Of a DNA stretch of 13,639 bases, positions 1 to 7,427 are shown one piece after another (the first letter of the stretch is position 1; each line of letters opens with the position of its first letter). A program made the position numbers and the translations under genes. The notes beneath the pieces were generated by a model. That model was not told where the DNA came from. It made no database searches and saw only the letters and a program-made list of their open reading frames with translations. The stretch is from assembly GCA_028695395.1 (NCBI GenBank), contig JAQVJB010000044.1, positions 1 through 13,639 of the forward strand, in the 5' to 3' direction. The stretch comes from Actinomycetota bacterium. GTDB taxonomy: Bacteria; Actinomycetota; Humimicrobiia; Humimicrobiales; Humimicrobiaceae.

Positions 1-358
1 CTACCAGGTATTGAACAGTAGAGTCAGCATAATAAATGGTGGTGGTTACTGATTGAGGCTCTTCTTTTTCATCCTCTTCTTCATCATCCTCTTTTGCCTC
101 CTCGGCTTCCTCTTCCTGTTCTTCTTCCTCGGTTTCCCCTTCTTGTTCTTCCGTATTTTGTTCTGGGGTCACTTCTGGTTTTTCTTCCTGCTGCTGATTC
201 AAAGTATCTTTTTCTCCCACATCAATTTTATCCGGGTTTTCAGTAGCAGAATTGCAGCCAAGCATAAAGATCATAATGGAAAAAATTAGGCATAAGGAAA
301 TAAGGATTTTTGCCGATACTCCGGCAGAAAGAAAGATTTTATTCTTTCTAGTATTCAT
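1..358 (-). CDS. GerMN-like domain lipoprotein, N-terminal part only (runs off left edge)
   Basis: The frame is open from an ATG at 358 to the window edge, giving 119 residues. A basic start (MNTRKNK) is followed by a hydrophobic signal segment at about 18-34 and a lipobox MLGC, with the lipidated Cys at residue 35, so the protein should be anchored to the outer face of the cytoplasmic membrane. Residues 58-100 are a low-complexity linker made mostly of Glu and Asp. The last visible residues, TTTIYYADSTVQYLV, resemble the opening strand of GerMN domains (pattern 'YFad..g.yLvp'), found in spore-germination protein GerM and in envelope lipoproteins of non-sporulating bacteria. The lipoprotein call is strong. 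The GerMN call rests on about 15 residues and is tentative. No clear Shine-Dalgarno precedes the ATG; an in-frame stop lies only five codons upstream, so no earlier ATG/GTG/TTG start is available. It is divergent from the propeller gene at 532. Confidence 0.75.
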   Translation of the reverse strand, partial: MNTRKNKIFLSAGVSAKILISLCLIFSIMIFMLGCNSATENPDKIDVGEKDTLNQQQEEKPEVTPEQNTEEQEGETEEEEQEEEAEEAKEDDEEEDEKEEPQSVTTTIYYADSTVQYLV

Positions 359-407
359 TGCTATAATTAATTACTATTTAGTTGCTATTTTTATTGCTAC
401 ATTACTA
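358..407. repeat. Short TTGCTA/TTACTA direct repeats in the lipoprotein leader
   Basis: TTGCTA occurs at 358-363, 382-387 and 394-399, and the one-mismatch variant TTACTA at 371-376 and 402-407. The first four copies start 13, 11 and 12 bases apart. They lie between the candidate promoter and the start codon of the minus-strand lipoprotein gene, with the first copy overlapping the start codon. This could be an operator-like array or an unstructured leader; the AT-rich sequence makes chance a real alternative. Confidence 0.3.
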
Positions 408-428
408 AAAAAATCTAAGTACTTTTAC

Positions 429-457
429 ATAATTACACAAATAAAAGGTTAAGTCAA
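429..457 (-). promoter_or_regulatory. Candidate sigma-70-type promoter for the lipoprotein gene
   Basis: Read on the minus strand there is TTGACT (457-452) as a -35 box, 17 nt, then AATTAT (434-429) as a -10 box, with a TG one base upstream of the -10 (437-436), as in extended -10 promoters. The -35 matches the consensus at five of six positions and the -10 at four of six. The predicted start would leave an AT-rich leader of roughly 65 nt before the ATG at 358. In such AT-rich DNA a match of this quality can arise by chance. Confidence 0.35.
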
Positions 458-461
458 GCTG

Positions 462-489
462 TGGACATCTATTTCTGCCTGTTTATAAT
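462..489 (+). promoter_or_regulatory. Candidate sigma-70-type promoter for the propeller gene
   Basis: TGGACA (462-467, five of six to TTGACA) is separated by 16 nt from a perfect TATAAT (484-489). A second perfect TATAAT lies at 505-510, with a weaker TTTATA 17 nt upstream (482-487), so two overlapping start points are possible. Both point at the ATG at 532. Together with the opposing candidate at 429-457 this forms a compact divergent promoter region. Confidence 0.5.
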
Positions 490-531
490 TTTAAGCCTCT
501 ACCTTATAATAACCCTAAAAGATAGGAATTG

Positions 532-2304
532 ATGAAAAAGACAATTATAGTCATATCGGTAATAATAGCCTTAGGGTTCATAACCTTAGCAGTCCTGGTA
601 GGAGTTTTACTATTAACTGAAAATAATACTGCCAATCCAGCTGAAATTAAACCACAAGAACCTGAAACAGCATCTCCCGCTGAGCCAGAAACAGAAGCTG
701 CCCATCAAGAAACTAAAACAGAGGATCCAAATACCCCTGGACAAAAAATACTATATAGCGGAGAAGTTAAGGAATTAGAAATTTATCTGGACGGTTATCG
801 TGACACAGGTATATTTTTGGGCCAAACTACTCTAGGCCAGCCATCTTTAGGAACTGCCTCTATTTATGGTGAGGAATTTTCTGACTCTGGATTTAGCTTC
901 AGTTATGATAATACCCAGCTTAACCTGGAGCCAGGAAGCATCCATTATATATATCTTTATGCTTATACTGAAGAACTGGGCTGGACCTATAAAAAGCAAA
1001 AGCTGCAAATTCCAGGTACCCCTTTGACCGATAGTGCTATTAGGATCCACTTGGATAAACCCACCGAAGATTTGCTTGCCCAAAATACTATCAGTTTCCT
1101 AGGCTGGGCGGCTGATACCAATTCTGTAAATAGCCCTGGCATAAGCAACATAGAAGTTTATATGGACGGACCCAAGGGATTCGGAAAGCCCCTAGGCCAG
1201 GCAAACTATGGCTCCTTAAGGGGAGACGTAGCTGATGTAATGGGCAATCCTAATTATGCTAACTGCGGGTTCACTCTGGATGTGGATTTAGGAAGCCTGG
1301 AGCCAGGCTCTACCCATACTTTTTATATCTATGCTTACTCTGCTTCCGGAAACTACCAGGTGATTTATAAAGACATAACCTATCAAGGCAAAGAGGAGGA
1401 AACGGACTTAATTTTTTCCTATAATTCTACCTACATGGAAGACACCGAACAACTTATAGTGGAGGGCTGGATAGCCCCGGTAGATTTTAAAGTGCAAAAG
1501 GTAATATTTGTGTCTAATATTAATGGCAATGAAGACCTGTACAGCATAAATATAGATGGAACGGATCTACAGCAGCTTACTGACAGTCCGGGAAATGATT
1601 GGTACCCCTCGGTATCCATAGATGGCAAAAAAATAGCTTACTCTAATGAACAGGATGGTTATTGGCAGATAATAACCATGAATTGGGATGGAACAGATAA
1701 AAAACAGTTAACTAATAGTCCGGAAAAGAATGGGGATCCCACTTGGTCCTATGATGGAAAATATATATATTTTGAAAAATTTATAAATGGGGATTGGGAA
1801 ATCTACAGGATGGATGCTGATGGTAACAACGTTATCCGCCTTACCAATAATCCCCAGAATTATGATTGGCACCCCTTTGCCCATACCTCTGAACATAAAG
1901 TGTTATTCGAATCAGGGCAGCCGGGAAGTTATGATATTTATATTATGGACCTGGATGGGCAAAATATTATTCCCCTAAATCCCCTGGAATTTGAAAAGCG
2001 GGTTCCCTCGGTTTCCCTGGACGGTAAAAAGATAATTTTTCAGGGTTTTAAGGAAAGAAATTATGACATTTTTATAATGGACAGCCAAGGCTTAAACACT
2101 ACCAATATAACTAATACCCCGGTAGATGAAGGCCATTCATCTATTTCCCCGGACAATAAGCGTATTGCTTTTCAGGCCATGACCGGAGAACAAAACCAGA
2201 TATACATCATGGATATTGACGGCTCCAACAAAACCAGGTTATTTACCCAAGAGGGATTTTATTCCAGGATGCCGGCGTTTTTATACCAATTAGAAGAAGA
2301 TTAA
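532..2304 (+). CDS. Membrane-anchored surface protein with Ig-like segments and a TolB/PD40-type beta-propeller
   Basis: A 590-residue protein. A basic start (MKK) and a hydrophobic segment at about 4-28 without a lipobox Cys suggest a signal anchor, with the rest outside the membrane. An acidic Pro/Glu/Ala/Thr-rich linker follows to about residue 72. Two related beta-sandwich segments come next (about 74-165 and 170-287), sharing 'IEVYMDG/LEIYLDG', '(S/N)xGFxxxxD' and 'LEPGSxHxxYxYAY'; they resemble bacterial Ig-like (Big-type) domains. From residue 324 there are six repeats of 44-45 residues, each beginning with a strand such as VIFVS, IAYSN or IYFEK and carrying 'xIYxMDxDGxNxxxLTxxP...SxDGKK', the PD40/TolB propeller signature. 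Such propellers bind proteins or glycans; no catalytic residues are recognisable. A TTG at 529 is in frame, but AGGA at 524-527 is better spaced (4 nt) for the ATG at 532. It converges on the polysaccharide operon, and a role in envelope or glycan binding is inference only. Confidence 0.88.
   Translation: MKKTIIVISVIIALGFITLAVLVGVLLLTENNTANPAEIKPQEPETASPAEPETEAAHQETKTEDPNTPGQKILYSGEVKELEIYLDGYRDTGIFLGQTTLGQPSLGTASIYGEEFSDSGFSFSYDNTQLNLEPGSIHYIYLYAYTEELGWTYKKQKLQIPGTPLTDSAIRIHLDKPTEDLLAQNTISFLGWAADTNSVNSPGISNIEVYMDGPKGFGKPLGQANYGSLRGDVADVMGNPNYANCGFTLDVDLGSLEPGSTHTFYIYAYSASGNYQVIYKDITYQGKEEETDLIFSYNSTYMEDTEQLIVEGWIAPVDFKVQKVIFVSNINGNEDLYSINIDGTDLQQLTDSPGNDWYPSVSIDGKKIAYSNEQDGYWQIITMNWDGTDKKQLTNSPEKNGDPTWSYDGKYIYFEKFINGDWEIYRMDADGNNVIRLTNNPQNYDWHPFAHTSEHKVLFESGQPGSYDIYIMDLDGQNIIPLNPLEFEKRVPSVSLDGKKIIFQGFKERNYDIFIMDSQGLNTTNITNTPVDEGHSSISPDNKRIAFQAMTGEQNQIYIMDIDGSNKTRLFTQEGFYSRMPAFLYQLEED
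1501..2301 (+). repeat. Six in-frame propeller-blade repeats of about 132 bp
   Basis: Blade starts fall at 1501, 1633, 1765, 1900, 2032 and 2164, a period of 132 bp (44 codons) with one 135-bp unit. Each unit encodes a hydrophobic strand, a D/E-I-Y/F-x-M-D-x-D-G turn, an 'xLTxxP' strand and an 'SxDGKK' turn. Similarity is clear in protein but diverged in DNA, as expected for an old propeller rather than a recent duplication. Six units would close a six-bladed propeller like the C-terminal domain of TolB. Confidence 0.85.
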
Positions 2305-2312
2305 ATGAAGCA

Positions 2313-3833
2313 CTAGGTTTTATTAATAGATAACCTTTTAATAATTATACTAATTCCAATAATGCCTGCAGATATAAACATAGGATCCAGAGGCAGCCTG
2401 TATCTAAGCCAGGGGAAAGAACTTTGCAGGGTTCCTAATATGTAAATTAATAGTAGAATATAAGCAGTTGATAAAAATAGCCTGTCTTTTCTGGTCCCAA
2501 TAACTATTCCCAATAACCCAAATAAATAAAAATAGATTATAGGGATCCTTGTATTATTCCATATAAATATTATGGTTTTCTGTACCAATAAGTTTCCAGT
2601 ATTATTTTTATATAGCTCGGTTATTCTAGATGCATTGTTTTCAAACCTATCCATTTCCTCTTCACTGGGGAAAGTACCATCAGGCCTGGTGGCTGGCCAC
2701 CAGTAATTAGGTTTTGGTATTAGCTCGCCTTCGGTAATTATGTCCCCTGAGTCTATGGGTAAAACTTTTTCAGGCATCAAATCAATATTATGATTTTTTA
2801 CCATCAATGATATAAAGTCTTTACCGAATTGTTTTATAAATTCAAAAGGTTCTGCTTCTATGGCTTCCCAAGCTACTTGGCTTAATAACTCATAATGGGT
2901 ATTCCACCCTTCCTTTAGGTCCACAATAGCTAAACTGTCGCTGGTAAATCTCCCATTTGGTTTAAAATTTAGGAAATCATCAATGCTTATCCCATATTTC
3001 CTATAATTTTCGGAGGTAAGAATGTATTTTTCTATTAAACTTATAAACTTCTCAGTGTAAGGCCCGTTGTTCCTTTTTATTAATGAGCCTTCCTGTACCC
3101 TATAAACTCTATAAAAAGTGGTATGTTTAAAACCCCTGGATATAGAATAATCTCCATACCTTAACCCCTTATACCCCATATAGCCTCCTATTAGCAGCGA
3201 TGAGGACAAAAGCATAATAATTAAGAAAAAAGTTGCTTTTTTAAAGTTTATCCTCAAGGGCTTAAGAAAGAAAATAATGGGAGTTGCCAATAGCACAATA
3301 CCCGCAGTTCTGGTAAGGGTGGCCAAAGCGGCCACGATGCCCAAGCCAATTATTCTTAAATAGGTTAACTTTTTAAAGGCCAAAGTAAGAATAAAAAAGT
3401 ACAGGATCAGTAAGAACGAAAAAAGGCCATCAGTACCTATTTGATGAAATTGAAGCTGGAAAGGCAGTAAAAACATCATTATCAACACTGTAATTCTTGC
3501 TGCCCATTTACCCCAGGGTAATACTATGAAGTAAATTAATAGGAAACTTACTAAACATAGAACCTCTAATAATATAACGGTTAAGATCTCACCGCCCAAA
3601 GTAAGGGATAGGCCAAAAAAAATTGGTGCTACCGGAGGCCGGTTGCATATGAGATTATAGAAAACTGGCTGGGTGTTAAATGAATCTAGATAATAATAAA
3701 TATAACTATCGGCATCCGGGCCCGCATTAAGGGGCCAGCCCACCCAAAGTAAGGTATGCACTAGGATTAATATTATAAATATTAAAACCAGAAATTTTAA
3801 ATCTTTTTTTATGCTATTAGTATAATCATTCAT
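2313..3833 (-). CDS. GT-C type membrane glycosyltransferase (PMT/GT39-like)
   Basis: A 506-residue polytopic membrane protein. TM1 (about 12-33) is followed by an outer loop with GPDADSY at 38-44, whose D40 and D42 fit the Asp/Glu-containing first-loop motif of GT-C enzymes, and by RPP at 65-67. Other family-like marks are 'GTDGLF' near 133, 'TRTAG' near 174 and a C-terminal 'RYRLPLDP'. A large non-membrane region lies at roughly 220-410, then more helices. Enzymes of this fold take a sugar from a polyprenyl-phosphate donor on the outer face and pass it to a glycan, lipid or protein. As the last gene of the cluster it probably decorates the exported polysaccharide, but its sugar and acceptor cannot be read from sequence. 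It starts 9 nt after the preceding gene. AGGA lies only one base before the ATG, a poor spacing, but no nearby alternative Met exists. Its stop is 8 bp from the stop of the convergent propeller gene. Confidence 0.8.
   Translation of the reverse strand: MNDYTNSIKKDLKFLVLIFIILILVHTLLWVGWPLNAGPDADSYIYYYLDSFNTQPVFYNLICNRPPVAPIFFGLSLTLGGEILTVILLEVLCLVSFLLIYFIVLPWGKWAARITVLIMMFLLPFQLQFHQIGTDGLFSFLLILYFFILTLAFKKLTYLRIIGLGIVAALATLTRTAGIVLLATPIIFFLKPLRINFKKATFFLIIMLLSSSLLIGGYMGYKGLRYGDYSISRGFKHTTFYRVYRVQEGSLIKRNNGPYTEKFISLIEKYILTSENYRKYGISIDDFLNFKPNGRFTSDSLAIVDLKEGWNTHYELLSQVAWEAIEAEPFEFIKQFGKDFISLMVKNHNIDLMPEKVLPIDSGDIITEGELIPKPNYWWPATRPDGTFPSEEEMDRFENNASRITELYKNNTGNLLVQKTIIFIWNNTRIPIIYFYLFGLLGIVIGTRKDRLFLSTAYILLLIYILGTLQSSFPWLRYRLPLDPMFISAGIIGISIIIKRLSINKT
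2315..2339 (+). terminator. Weak possible terminator for the propeller gene
   Basis: AGGTT (2315-2319) can pair with AACCT (2332-2336), followed by a short T run (2336-2339). Two more A-T pairs are possible after a TT bulge. It begins 11 nt after the stop of the propeller gene but lies inside the 3' end of the convergent glycosyltransferase gene. The stem is short and AT-rich, so this is a weak candidate. Confidence 0.2.
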
Positions 3834-3842
3834 ATCCTAAAA

Positions 3843-4337
3843 TTAATTATATTTTATTTCACCCACTGCTATGCCCAGCTTCCTAGAGTCATTGGATACC
3901 CCCCACTCTGAGGGTATCCAAGTTCTACTGGTATCTATGGTAAAAGTAAACCTATCACGGTCAACATGGCTAATATCTATATCTACATGGACCCATTGAT
4001 CATTATTAAGTTCAATAATTCTTTTAGGCCGGTTATCTATGTACATCTTTACCTTAATTGGGTTTTCCTCAATGTCTGGATTCCCAGCTTTTATAGGTAC
4101 TGTAATATAATTGCTTTCCTTGGCCAGTACCTCCGAGGCCTGCTCCTTGGTCCACCTAAAAGAAGTATCTCCCACCGCCTCCTGTTCATAAAAACCATAG
4201 TTATTCTCCCATCCATACAGGCTTTGCTGATAATTTATGGACAGGTCAGTAAAGGAATTATAGATAAATAACCCGGCAAATACGGCTAAACACAAGGCTA
4301 TAATTACTTTAATATACCATTGCCATTTATTCTGCAT
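3843..4337 (-). CDS. Small membrane-anchored beta-rich protein, unknown function, linked to polysaccharide assembly
   Basis: A 164-residue protein with one N-terminal hydrophobic segment (about 9-27) and an outer domain of about 135 residues rich in alternating beta pattern. Conserved-looking marks are 'GFYEQE' followed by 'FRWTKEQA' near 48-67, 'GNPDIEENPIKVKMYID' mid-domain, 'WVHVDID', 'TWIPSEWG' and a terminal 'DSRKLGIAVGEIKY'. From memory, a similar pattern (fRWT...P.v...W.P...R.LGv.v) appears in extracytoplasmic domains at the ends of some large membrane glycosyltransferases and O-antigen ligase-like proteins; here it stands alone. It overlaps the ligase gene upstream by 11 nt and has a strong Shine-Dalgarno (GGGGAGG, 4 nt before the ATG) inside that gene, suggesting coupled translation. 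A carbohydrate-binding or accessory role for the ligase or the GT-C enzyme on either side is inference; no catalytic motif is seen. Confidence 0.72.
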   Translation of the reverse strand: MQNKWQWYIKVIIALCLAVFAGLFIYNSFTDLSINYQQSLYGWENNYGFYEQEAVGDTSFRWTKEQASEVLAKESNYITVPIKAGNPDIEENPIKVKMYIDNRPKRIIELNNDQWVHVDIDISHVDRDRFTFTIDTSRTWIPSEWGVSNDSRKLGIAVGEIKYN

Positions 4338-5976
4338 ATAACCTCCCCTGACCGGTATATTTCAGTATAAGGGCTAGTATTAACCAAAAAGTAAACTGTA
4401 TTTCAAAAAAATTAGTATGAGGGCCTAAAAACAGGGAACCAATCATGGCAATAAAGGAAATTACCATGCCATCCATAATCCTGCCCTGGCTTCTGTATAA
4501 TCTTTTGTTGTACCTGTAGTAGAAAAAAACCTTTACCAAAATTAAAAAGAATATAGATAAAACTAAAAGCAGCCCCGGCAAGCCTAACTCTGACAGTAAC
4601 TGAAGGTAATAATTTCCGGTAAAATCTATCTCAAACACATTAGAATTATTCTTGACATAATAATTGGGAAGCTGAAGTATGTAAGAGCCTAAACCCACTC
4701 CGGTTACAGGATGGTCCTTAAACATAGCTGCCGCTTGTTCCCACAAGGCATACCTATAGGAAGACACTGACTTAAAGGCTTCAATTAAATCCGCCTTAAA
4801 AAAAGTATTGTAAGCCATCCAGTATGTCTCCACCATTCTATCTACCAAGCTTATAGAAGTATTTTCCGGTTTGTCTATCTCTGCCAGTTCAGGCTTTAAG
4901 TTTAAAGAAGAAACCACTACAAATACTATTACTGCTATAGCTATTAGCCCTAATACACTCCATATCCAGGCTTTAGTGCGCTTCTTTTTAATTTTTTTAT
5001 TCATCCATAAGATTAATTCCCTTATCCCTACTCCTACCATAATAATTATGGAAATAAATATCCCTACAAATGCATTCCGGGAGCCAGAGGCAAAAATAGC
5101 AAACAGGAAAGGCAGAAATAGTAAAATAAGTATGATTTTTTTATACCATTTGGGAATATATAAGATGAACCCTAAGAAAATTGGAAATAGCATGACAGTG
5201 AAACTGCCTAAAGAATTGGGGTCATTAAAAGTACCATTGAACCTCTCTGCGGCTACCCACGCTTCTGAGTTACCCCATAAAGGATTTAAGAAATATTGGT
5301 AAAGAAGCACTAATGAAGCAACTACAGTAGAGGAAATAAGAATTAATACTGAGTTCTTGATATCATCAAAATTATGGAAAGTTTTTATAATAAAAAAAAG
5401 CAAGATAAATCCCACTATATAATTGAAGAAAAAGTTAATAGTCCAAAAAATAGCATAGGTGGAGTCTATGCCGTTTACATTTATTGCCAGGTTATGGTAA
5501 TTATCAGTTATGAAAGGAAAAAAGTTTGAATACCTGAATATGGTAATTACAGCAGATATGGAAAATATTGCTATGAATATACCGATTACTCCAAACAGGG
5601 CGGCGTAGTTTCCTGAATAACTAATTTTATCCCTGGACCATCCGGTTAGGCTAATAATTCTATTAATTATATAACCCAGAACCAAGGCAAAGAATACAAA
5701 CAGTATTACCGGCTTATTTTCTATCCTTAACACATTGGGAATTGAATTAAGTAGCGGAACTAAAAAAATAAAGAAATATAATGCGTACTTAAAATTTAAA
5801 AGGGATACAATAAATACTACCGCTGACACAATAATGATTATCAGGTTTAATCTAAAATCTGTAACTACATGTGATTGGTAGATAAAAAATACCAGTGATA
5901 GTAATAAGAAGAGGAAAATATATTTGATATAAGCAAAAATTTTACTATGCAATATATTGGTAGACATATTCTCCAT
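4327..5976 (-). CDS. O-antigen ligase/polymerase family membrane protein (Wzy/WaaL-like), larger copy
   Basis: A 549-residue polytopic protein with about a dozen hydrophobic segments. The family mark is 'DHPVTGVGLGSY' near residue 420, typical of the Wzy_C/O-antigen ligase region, followed by 'LLSELGLPGLLLVL' and closing helices. A non-membrane stretch between the helix ending near 360 and this motif forms the large outer loop expected in the family. Members either polymerise lipid-linked oligosaccharides (Wzy) or transfer the finished glycan to an acceptor (WaaL, PglL); sequence alone does not separate these. The gene lies 8 nt downstream of the sugar-phosphate transferase gene. Two starts are possible: ATG at 5976, with no evident Shine-Dalgarno, or ATG at 5967, three codons in, with GGAG only 3 nt before it. 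A second member of the family is encoded at 8542-9843. Confidence 0.85.
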   Translation of the reverse strand: MENMSTNILHSKIFAYIKYIFLFLLLSLVFFIYQSHVVTDFRLNLIIIIVSAVVFIVSLLNFKYALYFFIFLVPLLNSIPNVLRIENKPVILFVFFALVLGYIINRIISLTGWSRDKISYSGNYAALFGVIGIFIAIFSISAVITIFRYSNFFPFITDNYHNLAINVNGIDSTYAIFWTINFFFNYIVGFILLFFIIKTFHNFDDIKNSVLILISSTVVASLVLLYQYFLNPLWGNSEAWVAAERFNGTFNDPNSLGSFTVMLFPIFLGFILYIPKWYKKIILILLFLPFLFAIFASGSRNAFVGIFISIIIMVGVGIRELILWMNKKIKKKRTKAWIWSVLGLIAIAVIVFVVVSSLNLKPELAEIDKPENTSISLVDRMVETYWMAYNTFFKADLIEAFKSVSSYRYALWEQAAAMFKDHPVTGVGLGSYILQLPNYYVKNNSNVFEIDFTGNYYLQLLSELGLPGLLLVLSIFFLILVKVFFYYRYNKRLYRSQGRIMDGMVISFIAMIGSLFLGPHTNFFEIQFTFWLILALILKYTGQGRLYAE

Positions 5977-5984
5977 TTCACAGG

Positions 5985-7424
5985 TTAATAGGCATCTTTG
6001 CTGGGGAGAAATTTTAAAGCGGTCAAGAATATAATTTTAAGCTCTAACCAAATAGACCAGTTATGAATGTAATATAAGTCCAGCTTTATCCTTTCCTCAT
6101 AGGATATTTCACTTCTACCGCTTACCTGCCAGAGCCCGGTTATTCCCTGGTTGACCTGCATTCTTTTTTTCTCCCATCCCTCCAGCTGGTCTCCTTCTTC
6201 TACTGCTATCGCCCGGGGACCTACCAGGCTTATATCATTCTTTAAAACATTTATGGCCTGGGGAAGTTCATCCAGGGAGGTTTTGCGCAAAAATTTACCC
6301 ACCTTGGTAATCCTGGGGTCCTCCTTAAGCTTAAAAGCCTGATCCCTATTATAAACTGCTTTAATGATATCTTCTTCCTGGTCTGCCCCTGCCCTCATAG
6401 TTCTAAATTTATATATTTTTATCTTCTTAAAATCCTTACCGTATCTTTCCTGGGTATATAGCACTGGCCCTTTGGAATCCAGCTTTATTAACATTCCTAT
6501 TATTGGGTACAAAAGAGCAAATGCTGTAAATAGCATGATACCGAATGAATAATCTATTAAGAACTTAAAAAACTTATCAATACCCCTTATGCCTGCTTTC
6601 TGAATCTGTATTAAGGGAATACCCATAGACTCAAACATTTTTATCCTGGATACCGAAAATTCAAACAAGGACGGTGACATCTGCACTTCAATATTTCTAT
6701 CCTTTACTTTGTCCAACAGTTCCAATATCTGGAAATAATTGATTATTTTAGATGAAATTATGATTCTATTTATCCCATGAGCATCGATGACTTCTTCTAA
6801 ATTTTCCAGGTCTCCCCATATTTTATATTCTTCTCCTATGTCTATGGTATTGGTAGTATCCCCGTCATCAATGAAACCGGCTATTTTTACCTTTTCTATC
6901 TTATTTTTACCGAAAGTTTCTGCTATTCTTCTTCCTTCTTCATTGGCACCTATTATCAATATGGTGGTAACCACATTCATAGTTCTCAGCAGTTTAAAAA
7001 TAAGCTTCTTGGCAAAAAACCTGGACACTATCACCAATATTACCGCCAGGATAGTAGAATATATTATCCATAACCTGGATAGCTGATACGAATCCCGGTT
7101 AAAATAGTAATTTAGGATTATTATTACAAATACTCCAATTATTATACTGGTAATAATATTTTCATTTTCACCCATACCCCCGTAGAGGCTTTTAAAGTTA
7201 TAGAGTTTTTTAAAATAAAATATGATTATTATTGCTACTATGCCTACGGCTGAATATATGAGGTAGAATTTAATATTTTCACCAAGAATCTCCTGGGTTT
7301 CTATTCTAAATTTTATTAGAAAACCTATAAAGAAAGCTAATGCTAGAAAAACCAAATCATTTAGAAATAGTAAAAATCCAAAAAATATTTCCCTTTTTTT
7401 GTAATCCCTTAGCAATTTACTCAT
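5985..7424 (-). CDS. Polyprenyl-phosphate sugar-1-phosphate transferase (WbaP/CpsE/WcaJ-type initiating enzyme)
   Basis: A 479-residue protein of normal length for this family. About four N-terminal membrane helices (to about 136) lead to a Rossmann-like domain with GANEEGRR at 159-166. Another hydrophobic segment at about 292-316 precedes the bacterial sugar transferase domain. That domain shows KFRTMRAGAD near 339, 'SLDELPQAINVLKNDISLVGPR' split around the Asp-Glu pair near 384, and 'QGITGLWQVSGR'. The Asp-Glu pair is the catalytic dyad of the monotopic phosphoglycosyltransferases. The enzyme moves a sugar-1-phosphate from a nucleotide sugar to polyprenyl phosphate on the cytoplasmic face and so starts repeat-unit synthesis. 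The sugar (glucose, galactose or other) cannot be told. It starts 3 nt after the upstream GT4 gene's stop. It sits mid-operon rather than first or last, which is common enough in such clusters. Confidence 0.93.
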   Translation of the reverse strand: MSKLLRDYKKREIFFGFLLFLNDLVFLALAFFIGFLIKFRIETQEILGENIKFYLIYSAVGIVAIIIIFYFKKLYNFKSLYGGMGENENIITSIIIGVFVIIILNYYFNRDSYQLSRLWIIYSTILAVILVIVSRFFAKKLIFKLLRTMNVVTTILIIGANEEGRRIAETFGKNKIEKVKIAGFIDDGDTTNTIDIGEEYKIWGDLENLEEVIDAHGINRIIISSKIINYFQILELLDKVKDRNIEVQMSPSLFEFSVSRIKMFESMGIPLIQIQKAGIRGIDKFFKFLIDYSFGIMLFTAFALLYPIIGMLIKLDSKGPVLYTQERYGKDFKKIKIYKFRTMRAGADQEEDIIKAVYNRDQAFKLKEDPRITKVGKFLRKTSLDELPQAINVLKNDISLVGPRAIAVEEGDQLEGWEKKRMQVNQGITGLWQVSGRSEISYEERIKLDLYYIHNWSIWLELKIIFLTALKFLPSKDAY

Positions 7425-7427
7425 AAT

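Noticed and set aside
53..230. CT-rich repetitive tract as a microsatellite or regulatory polypyrimidine tract
   Set aside because: It is explained by runs of GAA/GAG codons in the acidic linker of the minus-strand lipoprotein and has no regular repeat unit.
53..452. Plus-strand reading frames rich in Phe/Leu at the left end
   Set aside because: They are the complement of the acidic linker and leader of the minus-strand lipoprotein gene; poly-Glu codons read backwards give Phe/Leu-rich nonsense, and no ribosome site supports them.
4871..5302. 143-residue plus-strand reading frame inside the larger ligase-like gene
   Set aside because: It is antisense to a membrane protein with a clear family motif, has no ribosome site and no recognisable domain, and its length is expected opposite a hydrophobic coding region.
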